This document shows, one piece after another, positions 15,257 to 21,300 of a stretch of 21,300 nucleotides of DNA. Position numbers and translations under genes: made by a program. Source of the DNA: an uncultured bacterium (GTDB lineage: Bacteria; Desulfobacterota; Desulfovibrionia; Desulfovibrionales; Desulfovibrionaceae); contig CAJMLK010000045.1 of NCBI GenBank assembly GCA_905214305.1, forward strand, positions 1 to 21,300. The letters run 5' to 3'. The notes under the pieces were generated by a model. That model had not been told where the DNA came from, made no database searches, and was given only the letters and a program-made list of their open reading frames with translations. Each line of letters starts with the position of its first letter. The stretch's first letter is position 1.

Positions 15257-16224
15257 GCGATACCCTGCTTGCCATCCTGCATATGTGCGTCTTCCCCGGC
15301 GGGGCCTTTGCCCTCATGGTAGCCATGTTCTTCAAGGGACTTGACCGCCGGGTGGAAGCCCGCCTGCAACGCCGTGTGGGACCGCCACTGGTGCAGCCCT
15401 GGCTGGACATTGCCAAGCTGCTGACCAAGGAAACCATGATCCCGCGCACCGCCTGCCGCCCGGCATTTTTGCTGGCCCCGGTTTTCGGCTTTACCGGCAT
15501 GGCCGTGTGTGCCGCCTTCATACCCATTACGGGCGTGTATAACGGCCTGTTCAACATGGGCGACCTGCTGGTGATCTTTTACCTGCTGCCCATCCCGGCC
15601 ATGGCCATCATGCTTGGCGGCTCCGCCTCCAGTTCGCCCTTCGGCGCAGTGGGCTTTTCACGCGAGATGACCCTCATGTTCGCATATGAAACGCCCCTGC
15701 TCATGATTTTGCTGGCCGTAGCCATGCTGACAGGCAAAACCCTTGCGGGCGGAGCCTGGGGCGCGGAATTCTCGCTTTACAAAATCGTGGCCCTGCAACA
15801 GCAGACCGGGTCTTTCGGCTTCAATCCGTCCATGATCCCGGCGTTTCTGGCCTATCTGATCTTTCTTCCCGGAACTATGGGGGTCGTGCCCTTTGACATC
15901 CCCGAAGCCGAAACAGAAATCATCGAAGGCCCGCTGCTGGAGTACGGCGGCCCGCTGCTGGCGCTTTTTCAGATCACGTCGGCGCTCAAGACCTTCGTTG
16001 TTCTGGGGCTGGGGGTTGCGCTTTTCTTTCCCGGCACCATATCTGGATGGTGGCCCATCAATCTGTTGTGGTTCCTGTTCAAGTGTTTCGCACTCATGCT
16101 GGTTTCGCTCACCCTGGTCAAGTCGGCCACCGGGCGTTTCCGCATTGACCAGGCGTTTCGCTTTTATGTGACTGTGCCCACAGCCCTTGCGCTGTGCAGC
16201 CTGATACTGGTCTGGGTGATGTAA
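15253..16224 (+). CDS. cooK: Coo hydrogenase membrane subunit CooK (NuoH/EchB-like)
   Basis: A 323-residue integral membrane protein equivalent to NuoH of complex I and EchB, which couples the peripheral redox arm to the ion-pumping arm. Family signatures are present: RRVEARLQRRVGPPLVQPW followed by DIAKLLTKE at about 32-60, and the acidic loop PFDIPEAETEIIEGPLLEYG at about 213-232, which in NuoH sits by the quinone cavity. About eight hydrophobic segments. Translation is probably coupled to cooM through the ATGA overlap, with AAGGAG just upstream at about 15239-15244. cooL follows after 10 nt. Confidence 0.93.
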   Translation: MSDTLLAILHMCVFPGGAFALMVAMFFKGLDRRVEARLQRRVGPPLVQPWLDIAKLLTKETMIPRTACRPAFLLAPVFGFTGMAVCAAFIPITGVYNGLFNMGDLLVIFYLLPIPAMAIMLGGSASSSPFGAVGFSREMTLMFAYETPLLMILLAVAMLTGKTLAGGAWGAEFSLYKIVALQQQTGSFGFNPSMIPAFLAYLIFLPGTMGVVPFDIPEAETEIIEGPLLEYGGPLLALFQITSALKTFVVLGLGVALFFPGTISGWWPINLLWFLFKCFALMLVSLTLVKSATGRFRIDQAFRFYVTVPTALALCSLILVWVM

Positions 16225-16234
16225 GGAGGCCGCC

Positions 16235-16684
16235 GTGTCGCTTGACAATATGCTTAAAAAACTTTCCGTGCGTTCGCCGTGGCTGTTCCGCATCAACGCC
16301 GGTTCCTGCAATGGATGTGACGTGGAACTGGCCACCACGGCCTGTATCCCACGCTATGACGTGGAGCGTCTCGGCTGCCGTTACTGCGGCAGCCCGCGCC
16401 ACGCCGATATTGTGCTTATTACCGGCCCCCTTACCACAAGGGTGCGCGACCGCGTGCTGCGGGTATGGGATGAAATTCCCGAACCCAAGGTTACGGTGGC
16501 CGTGGGCATCTGCCCCATATCTGGCGGGGTCTTTCGCGAAGGCTATTCCATTGAAGGCCCCATTGACCGCTACCTGCCCGTGGATGTGAACGTACCCGGC
16601 TGTCCCCCGCGCCCTCAGGCCATACTTGAAGGCGTGGTGCTGGCCCGGTCCATCTGGCTGAAAAAACTGGGCGTGGAGGAATAA
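16235..16684 (+). CDS. cooL: Coo hydrogenase small subunit CooL (NuoB/EchC-like)
   Basis: A 149-residue protein, the [NiFe]-hydrogenase small subunit of the group 4 type, homologous to NuoB. It holds the single proximal [4Fe-4S] cluster. Expected ligands are C25 and C28 in GSCNGCD, C93 in VGICPISGG and C123 in VPGCPPRP. Two more Cys (C48, C51 in GCRYCG) are also present. It passes electrons between the CooX clusters and the NiFe site in CooH. The start is a GTG at 16235, supported by a perfect AAGGAGG 5 nt upstream that overlaps the cooK stop; no ATG fits as well. Gap to cooX is 1 nt. Confidence 0.93.
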   Translation: MSLDNMLKKLSVRSPWLFRINAGSCNGCDVELATTACIPRYDVERLGCRYCGSPRHADIVLITGPLTTRVRDRVLRVWDEIPEPKVTVAVGICPISGGVFREGYSIEGPIDRYLPVDVNVPGCPPRPQAILEGVVLARSIWLKKLGVEE

Positions 16685-16685
16685 C

Positions 16686-17264
16686 ATGGCGGGCTTTCTT
16701 AAAGTTTTATTCCGCAACCTGCTTGAAGGCCCCAGCACCGATCCTTTTCCTCTGGGCGAAACCTTCACCCCCGAGCGCCTGCGCGGCAGGGCCGTGGTTG
16801 ACCCCGACCTGTGCATGGGCTGCGGCATCTGCCGCCACTCCTGCGCTGCGGGGGCCATCCATATCGGCCAGTTGCCCGACAGCTCGGGCTTTACCATAAC
16901 CATCTGGCAAAACTCGTGCTGCCTCTGCGCTTCGTGCCGCCACTACTGCCCCACCGGGGCCATGAGCATCAGCACTGACTGGCACTCGGCCCACGCGCAG
17001 ACCGAGAAATATAAAAGGCTTGAGCAGCATACCATCAAGTATGAACCGTGCGCCCAGTGCGGCGAGCTCATGCGGCCCATACCCAAGGCGCTGGCTGAAA
17101 AGCTCTATGCCTGGAACGAAGAGATAGACCCCGAGCTGACCCGCAGGCTTTGCCCCAAATGTCGTCAGATTGAAGACGCCAAGCGCAATGCCTGCCTGCT
17201 GCCGGAGCCGGGCGAAGCCCCGGTGGAAAAGGCCGTAACCTCGGCGGCTCCTACAAAAGATTAG
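16686..17264 (+). CDS. cooX: Coo hydrogenase ferredoxin-type subunit CooX (NuoI/EchF-like)
   Basis: A 192-residue iron-sulfur protein. The two [4Fe-4S] motifs typical of NuoI-type subunits are C43-C46-C49-C53 in CMGCGICRHSC and C78-C81-C84-C88 in CCLCASCRHYCP. The first lacks the usual trailing Pro. The C-terminal part adds a second type of Cys pair, C122/C125 (PCAQCGE) and C156/C159 (LCPKCRQ), spaced 31 residues apart, which looks like a zinc-ribbon or rubredoxin-like knuckle as found in some group 4 hydrogenase ferredoxin subunits. It relays electrons from CooF toward CooL. Ribosome site GGAGGA lies within the end of cooL. Confidence 0.92.
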   Translation: MAGFLKVLFRNLLEGPSTDPFPLGETFTPERLRGRAVVDPDLCMGCGICRHSCAAGAIHIGQLPDSSGFTITIWQNSCCLCASCRHYCPTGAMSISTDWHSAHAQTEKYKRLEQHTIKYEPCAQCGELMRPIPKALAEKLYAWNEEIDPELTRRLCPKCRQIEDAKRNACLLPEPGEAPVEKAVTSAAPTKD

Positions 17265-17286
17265 CGGTCTGCACCGCGGAGAACAT

Positions 17287-17823
17287 ATGCAAGAGACCAT
17301 CAACGGCAACGCCAGAGTCATCGAGGAACTTTCCCTCCTCTGCACCGAGGCCGACGCCATCCACCATAGTACCGACAGTTTCGGCAACGCCTTCCACTGG
17401 TTTCGCCTTGGTACGCCGCGCATGCTCACCCGTGGCGCGGAAATACTGCGCCAGGCCGAAGCCCGCCTTGCCATGGTGACGGCCTACAACCGCCGTCAGC
17501 TCAGCGAGCCCATGCAGGAAGTGTGTTATCACTTTGAACTGGACGGCGTTGTTTACAACATGACCGTTACCCTCAACGGCGAGTGGCCCACCGTGCCCTC
17601 CATCACGCCGCTGTTCGCCAACGCGGACTGGCACGAGCGTGAAATGATGGAACTTTACGGCATCCAGGTCACGGGGCAGCCCAATCCCCGCCGCCTCTTT
17701 CTTGATGAAGAGCTGGACGCGGGCATTCTCAACGAAGCCGTGCCGCTCTCCATCATGATGAACGGCGCCTGCACCACCGACCTGTGGGAACGCATCCTCA
17801 AGGATAAGGAGAACCCGTCATGA
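17287..17823 (+). CDS. cooU: Coo hydrogenase subunit CooU (NuoC/EchD-like)
   Basis: A 178-residue homologue of the 30-kDa NuoC subunit of complex I. It contains the family signature DWHEREMMELYGI at 114-126 followed by PNPRRLFLDEEL at 132-143. It has no redox cofactor and serves as a structural partner of the large subunit CooH. GGAG ends 6 nt before the ATG. Its TGA overlaps the cooH ATG by the ATGA arrangement, giving tight translational coupling and near-equal output of the two partner proteins. Confidence 0.92.
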   Translation: MQETINGNARVIEELSLLCTEADAIHHSTDSFGNAFHWFRLGTPRMLTRGAEILRQAEARLAMVTAYNRRQLSEPMQEVCYHFELDGVVYNMTVTLNGEWPTVPSITPLFANADWHEREMMELYGIQVTGQPNPRRLFLDEELDAGILNEAVPLSIMMNGACTTDLWERILKDKENPS

Positions 17824-18902
17824 CCAGCACCTTCACCATGCCTCTCGGGCCGGTACACGTGGCCCTTGAGGAACCGGTATACTTCCACCTGACGGTGGAT
17901 GGTGAAACCGTGCGCCACGTTGAGCTGACCTCCGGTCACGTGCACCGCGGCATGGAGGCCATGGCTACCCAGCGCAACCTGGTCAAGAACGTCACGCTGA
18001 CCGAGCGGGTGTGCTCCCTGTGTTCCAACAGCCACTCCTTCACCTACAGCATGGTGGTGGAAAACGTGCTGGGCATCACCATCCCCGACCGCGCGCGCTA
18101 TCTGCGCGTGGTGGCGGAAGAAATCAAGCGCATAGCCTCGCACCTTTTCAACACGGCCATTCAGGCGCACATCATCGGCTTCAAGTCGCTGTTCATGCAC
18201 GTCATGGAAGTGCGCGAAATGATGCAGGACCTGAAAGAAACGGTTTATGGCAACCGCATGAACCTGGCTGCCAACTGCATCGGCGGCGTGAAATACAATG
18301 TGGATGCCGAACTGCTGGACTACATGCGCAAGATGCTGGACAAGGTGGAGCCGCAGGTGGATGAAATCCGCGACATTTACGACTCCAACAGCATGGTGCT
18401 GGCCCGCACAAAGGGGCTTGGCGTGCTGCCCAGAGAAGACGCCATCCGCCTTGGCGTGGTGGGCCCGGTGGCGCGCGGTTCCGGTCTGCATCTGGACGTG
18501 CGCAAGGATTCGCCCTACGCCGCCTATCCTGATGTGGAATTCAAGACCATTGTGGAACAGAGCGGCTGCATTCATGCCCGTACCATGGTGCGCATGCACG
18601 AAGTGCTTGAATCCTTCAGCATTATCCGCCAGTGCATCGCGCGCATGCCCGGAGGCGAGGTTACGGCTCCCATGCGCCAGATACGCACGGCCGAAGCCTG
18701 CGCCCGCTCCGAAGCGCCGCGCGGCGAGGTTTTCTACTATATCCGTACCAATGATACGGATATACCCTCGCGGCTCAAGTGGCGTGTGCCTTCCTACATG
18801 AACTGGGAGGCTCTGGGCGTGATGATGCGCGACTGCAATGTGGCCGACGTGGCCCTGATTACCAACAGTATCGACCCCTGCGTATCCTGCACGGAACGCT
18901 AG
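17820..18902 (+). CDS. cooH: Coo [NiFe]-hydrogenase large subunit CooH (NuoD/EchE-like)
   Basis: A 360-residue catalytic subunit. The NiFe ligands are C65 and C68 in ERVCSLCSNSHS and C354 and C357 in DPCVSCTER. It makes H2 from protons with electrons supplied through CooF/CooX/CooL, or runs in reverse. The protein ends three residues after the last Cys, precisely where other large subunits are cut by a maturation protease, so no cleavable tail exists and no processing should be needed. The Arg in the final triad replaces the His of classic hydrogenases. The stop TAG at 18900-18902 overlaps the AGAGCA end of repeat copy F. AAGGAG lies 7 nt before the start, inside cooU. Confidence 0.95.
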   Translation: MTSTFTMPLGPVHVALEEPVYFHLTVDGETVRHVELTSGHVHRGMEAMATQRNLVKNVTLTERVCSLCSNSHSFTYSMVVENVLGITIPDRARYLRVVAEEIKRIASHLFNTAIQAHIIGFKSLFMHVMEVREMMQDLKETVYGNRMNLAANCIGGVKYNVDAELLDYMRKMLDKVEPQVDEIRDIYDSNSMVLARTKGLGVLPREDAIRLGVVGPVARGSGLHLDVRKDSPYAAYPDVEFKTIVEQSGCIHARTMVRMHEVLESFSIIRQCIARMPGGEVTAPMRQIRTAEACARSEAPRGEVFYYIRTNDTDIPSRLKWRVPSYMNWEALGVMMRDCNVADVALITNSIDPCVSCTER

Positions 18903-19023
18903 AGCACTTGACGCCTGAAATGGTTGCCTGGCGACAAAACAGGTTCGCCATGCAACCATTTCGCGGCGCGGATTAAAAAAATCCGCGCAGAGCGCTCCAA
19001 CTTTTTCAAAGTTGAACTGCTCT
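18901..19023. repeat. Intergenic modular repeat, copy F (inside the hydrogenase operon)
   Basis: Bounded by AGAGCA (18901) and TGCTCT (19018-19023). Contains three hairpins: 18-nt arms at 18917-18934 / 18945-18962 with a single mismatch and a 10-nt loop; GCGCGGATT-aaaaa-AATCCGCGC (18966-18988); and CAACTTT-ttc-AAAGTTG (18998-19014). The ends match the other copies but the internal stems differ. It overlaps the cooH stop codon. Confidence 0.8.
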
Positions 19024-19074
19024 GGACAGCACGGCGGCGCATGCCGGATGCTCCCGGGAAAACGGATTTTCCTA

Positions 19075-19100
19075 GCGGAACGCCCCTTGCGGCGTTCCGC
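19075..19100. other. Further hairpin in the cooH-hypA gap
   Basis: Perfect 10-bp stem GCGGAACGCC / GGCGTTCCGC with a 6-nt loop, located between repeat copy F and hypA. It is followed by CGGATAAAAACCGG rather than a T-run, so simple termination is not indicated. With copy F it makes the 274-nt gap a highly structured spacer in the mRNA. Confidence 0.55.
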
Positions 19101-19176
19101 CGGATAAAAACCGGCCCGGCGCAGGCGGCAACACCGTCCGCCGGAGTGTCGTAAAAGTTGAAGCGGCGGGAAAAAC

Positions 19177-19560
19177 ATGCATGAAGCAAGTCTGGTTCAG
19201 GGCCTTCTGGACATCTGCCTGAAGTCTCTGAGCGATCATAACGAGGCGCATCCTGAAAATCAGGTGGAGCGCATATGCAAGGTGGAGTGCCAGCTTGGCC
19301 TTATCGCCTGCGTGGAGGCGCAAACCCTTACCGCCTGTTTTGAGCTTTTTGCGGAAGGAACCCCGGCCGAAGGAGCGCAACTGCTTTTGCACACAGCGCC
19401 CCTGCCCTGCCGCTGTACTGATTGCAGCCATGAATTCAGCCTGACGCAACGGCATTTCGTCTGTCCCAGTTGCGGCGGCGAGAACATCCACTTCAACGGG
19501 GGCCACGGACTTACCCTGATGGCCCTGCACGTTGCATCCGAGGAAACGGACCATGACTGA
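19177..19560 (+). CDS. hypA: Hydrogenase nickel-incorporation protein HypA
   Basis: A 127-residue maturation factor that binds Ni2+ through its N terminus (MHEASL, H2 as ligand) and Zn2+ through two CxxC pairs, C80/C83 (CTDC) and C96/C99 (CPSC). With HypB it delivers nickel to the hydrogenase large subunit. The zinc loop has the expected length. Its location directly after cooH and before cooF suggests a copy dedicated to this hydrogenase. The 274-nt structured gap separates it from cooH; the ribosome site is weak (GGCGGG about 7 nt upstream). It overlaps cooF by 8 nt. Confidence 0.93.
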   Translation: MHEASLVQGLLDICLKSLSDHNEAHPENQVERICKVECQLGLIACVEAQTLTACFELFAEGTPAEGAQLLLHTAPLPCRCTDCSHEFSLTQRHFVCPSCGGENIHFNGGHGLTLMALHVASEETDHD

Positions 19561-20773
19561 ACATATCCAGGTCGTACCCGACAAATGCCGCGCCTGTCGC
19601 CGCTGTGAAGTGGCCTGTATTGCCGCCCACCACGGCATGAGTTTCAAAGAAGCCATGAAGCATCGCGATGAGCTGGTATCGCGCGTGCAGGTGGTCAAGG
19701 CCGAAGGCTTCAAAACCACCGTACGCTGTCACCAGTGCCCTCATGCGCCCTGCGTCAACGTCTGTCCCACCGGGGCACTCCAGCAGGATGATCAGGGGCG
19801 CATCATCATGCGCGTCCAGTATTGCGTGGCCTGCAAAATGTGCATGGCGGCCTGCCCTTACGGAACCATCACGATGGAAACCATCGGCATGCCCTCGGTG
19901 GACGGCGAAGACGGCGAAACTCTCGCCCAGCGCGCCCGCCGCGAGGTAGCCGTGCGTTGCGACATGTGCCGCGCATGGCGTGTGGAAAACGGCAAACGCA
20001 TTACTGCCTGCATGGAAGCCTGCCCCGCCCACGCCCTTTCACTGGTGCTGGCTGACGGAACAGTTGTGGAAGCGCCCAAGCCTGAAAAGAAGGCCGTGCC
20101 CGCCGCAGCCGGAAGCGAAAACGCTCCCAGAGCCGAAGCTCCCAAAGTTGAAGCTCCCAAAGCCGAAGCGGCCCCGGCAGGCACTACGCCGTCAGCCGCT
20201 GAAGCCGCGGATGCGGAAAGCCAAAAGACGGCTGCCAAGGCGCAAGAGATTCCCGTAGCAACGGCTGTGCCCGAGGCAGAAGCTCCTGCTGCGCCCGACA
20301 CCAAGGCTGCGTCCGAAACCCCGACCGCACCCGCGCCGGAGCATAAAGCCGATGCCGCGCCTGCGCCGGAAACGGCTGCGACCGTCAGGCCTGAAGAAAA
20401 AAACGCTGCCGAAACCGCCCCCGGCGCCACGGCAAAGGCCGCTGAGGCCCCTGCGGAACAGGCAAAGGCAGATGAGGCTCCTGCGGCAAAAAGCGCAGAC
20501 AGCACCGCACCTTCTTCCGACGCAACGGGCAAGGTTGCGCCCGTAAACGCTCAGGAAGACGCGGCCAAAGCTTCAGCCGAACCTGCCGCCCAGAAAGTTC
20601 CTGAGCCGGTGAAGACTGTGGAACAGCCTGCGGTGGAAGAAAAGCCCGCTGCTGCCCCCAAAGCTGAAAAAGCGCCCCAGCCAGCCGCTGCGGCCCCGAA
20701 AGAAAAGGCCGCCCCCAAAAAGAGCGCGGCAAAGAGCAGCAAAAAAACCGGGAAAAAGAGCGGCAAAAAATAG
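19553..20773 (+). CDS. cooF: Ferredoxin-like electron carrier CooF with long disordered C-terminal tail
   Basis: 406 residues. The first about 170 are a four-cluster ferredoxin of the CooF/HycB/DmsB type, with 16 Cys in four groups: C12-C15-C18-C22; C59-C62-C67-C71; C91-C94-C97-C101; C136-C139-C153-C157. Known CooF passes electrons from CO dehydrogenase to the hydrogenase; here other donors are possible, because no cooS is nearby. Residues from about 175 to 406 are a low-complexity Ala/Pro/Glu/Lys-rich segment with no Cys, aromatic, Leu or Met, ending in an almost purely Lys/Ala/Ser stretch (SAKKSSKKTGKKSGKK-like end). Such a tail is absent from the roughly 190-residue Rhodospirillum protein as I recall it. 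ATG 19553 lies within hypA, with GAGGA about 8 nt upstream, pointing to coupled translation. The stop TAG overlaps repeat copy G. Confidence 0.9.
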   Translation: MTEHIQVVPDKCRACRRCEVACIAAHHGMSFKEAMKHRDELVSRVQVVKAEGFKTTVRCHQCPHAPCVNVCPTGALQQDDQGRIIMRVQYCVACKMCMAACPYGTITMETIGMPSVDGEDGETLAQRARREVAVRCDMCRAWRVENGKRITACMEACPAHALSLVLADGTVVEAPKPEKKAVPAAAGSENAPRAEAPKVEAPKAEAAPAGTTPSAAEAADAESQKTAAKAQEIPVATAVPEAEAPAAPDTKAASETPTAPAPEHKADAAPAPETAATVRPEEKNAAETAPGATAKAAEAPAEQAKADEAPAAKSADSTAPSSDATGKVAPVNAQEDAAKASAEPAAQKVPEPVKTVEQPAVEEKPAAAPKAEKAPQPAAAAPKEKAAPKKSAAKSSKKTGKKSGKK

Positions 20774-20797
20774 AGCAATGGCATTTTAACCATGCTC
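20772..20797. repeat. Short intergenic repeat, copy G, hairpin at the cooF stop
   Basis: AGAGCA overlaps the last two bases of the cooF TAG. GAGCA(A)TGG pairs with CCATGCTC across an 8-nt loop with one bulged A. This is the smallest member of the family and could serve as the 3' end structure of the hydrogenase mRNA. Confidence 0.6.
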
Positions 20798-21300
20798 CCC
20801 TGACGGCGCGGGCCACAACGCCCGCCACCATAGAGCGCGCACACGCGGTTTGGGTGGCTATGCGTCAAAGTGAGCGCCGTCCCGCTGAGGATGCTCTCCC
20901 AGCGGCCCAATTGCCCCATGAATATACGAGGCCCGTTTGCACTCTGGTGCGAACGGGCCTCGACGTTCTGATCCCCGGCGAACAGAAAGCAGAGAGGATT
21001 CCGCCGTCAGGCGGGCATCCCAGGGGCCAAATTCTATGGCATTGCGCGGCGCGGAGGGAGATCGCCGAGCGCAGCGAGGAGGCTCCCGCAGCACAAGCCG
21101 CGCAGCCCTCGCAACTGCAAGGCAGTTGAAAACCTGGGGGGGGTCCGGGGTGAGTGCAGAGGGGCCTCGGAGGGTGCAGCCCCTGACAGGCCCCCTCTGC
21201 CGCACGCCGCGCAGGCGCCAAAATGGAGACAATGAGAACATTTCAGGCAGACTGCGACAGAATAGATGCGCGGCACATGGGGCACGCAATGTACGAAAGC
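20798..21300. other. Non-coding 3' flank of the hydrogenase operon
   Basis: No gene that I can support. Apart from the hairpin at 20928-20961 it holds a G-run cluster (21136-21175) and a GC-rich hairpin with arms GCAGAGGGGCCT (21156-21167) and AGGCCCCCTCTGC (21188-21200), differing by one bulged base. Open frames on the minus strand across this area are Arg/Pro/Cys-rich, mutually overlapping and without domains. Confidence 0.5.
20928..20961. terminator. Strong hairpin downstream of cooF, possible operon terminator
   Basis: 15-bp stem (GAGGCCCGTTTGCAC / GTGCGAACGGGCCTC with one T-G pair) closed by the tetraloop TCTG. No clear T-run follows on the plus strand; TATATT follows on the minus strand. 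It is a good candidate 3' end for the operon transcript, 155 nt after the cooF stop, or for an unseen convergent gene. Confidence 0.45.

Noticed and set aside
1..21300. tRNA, rRNA or insertion-sequence genes
   Set aside because: No cloverleaf with a T-loop GTTCGA-type motif, no rRNA-like sequence and no transposase or integrase frame was recognised.

Overview
The window looks like chromosome of a sulfate-reducing delta-proteobacterium of the Desulfovibrio group. The grounds are the high GC content, the futalosine/cytosine-deaminase-like amidohydrolase, and above all a complete Coo-type membrane-bound [NiFe] hydrogenase operon in the order cooM-K-L-X-U-H-hypA-cooF. From memory this is the arrangement in Desulfovibrio vulgaris, with hypA lying inside the operon. 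Species cannot be fixed from the sequence alone.

Region 1 to 4200 (+ strand) carries unrelated housekeeping or accessory genes: a TauE/SafE-family exporter followed closely by a YitT-family membrane protein, an amidohydrolase (possible aminodeoxyfutalosine deaminase), and a stand-alone Hpt phosphotransfer protein. Region 4200 to 7300 is a copper-homeostasis pair. A Cu+-exporting P1B ATPase (copA) on the minus strand diverges from a CopZ-like chaperone on the plus strand. Region 7300 to 10560 holds a secreted M99-type peptidoglycan carboxypeptidase (Csd4/Pgp1-like, a cell-shape enzyme) and gpsA for glycerol-3-phosphate synthesis.

Region 10559 to 11518 is a 960-nt, notably AT-rich non-coding stretch with several palindromes and repeated short motifs. 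I read it as the control region of the hydrogenase operon. Region 11519 to 20773 is the operon. CooM (two full antiporter modules plus a decayed partial third) and CooK (NuoH-like) form the ion-translocating membrane arm. CooL, CooX, CooU and CooH form the hydrogenase arm. HypA helps insert nickel into CooH, and CooF is a four-cluster ferredoxin-like electron carrier. CO dehydrogenase (cooS), cooC and cooA are not in the window. The last about 530 nt contain hairpins and no gene I can support.

The most unusual structure is a family of modular, hairpin-rich intergenic repeats. They carry AGAGCA / TGCTCT ends and lie at gene 3' ends. In four genes (yitT-like, amidohydrolase, cooH, cooF) the AGAGCA end supplies the last two bases of the TAG stop codon in the same register. 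One copy with three strong hairpins sits inside the hydrogenase operon between cooH and hypA. Other points of interest are a 230-residue disordered Ala/Pro/Glu/Lys tail on CooF, a CooH that ends exactly where other hydrogenases are cleaved, and the vestigial antiporter half at the CooM N terminus.
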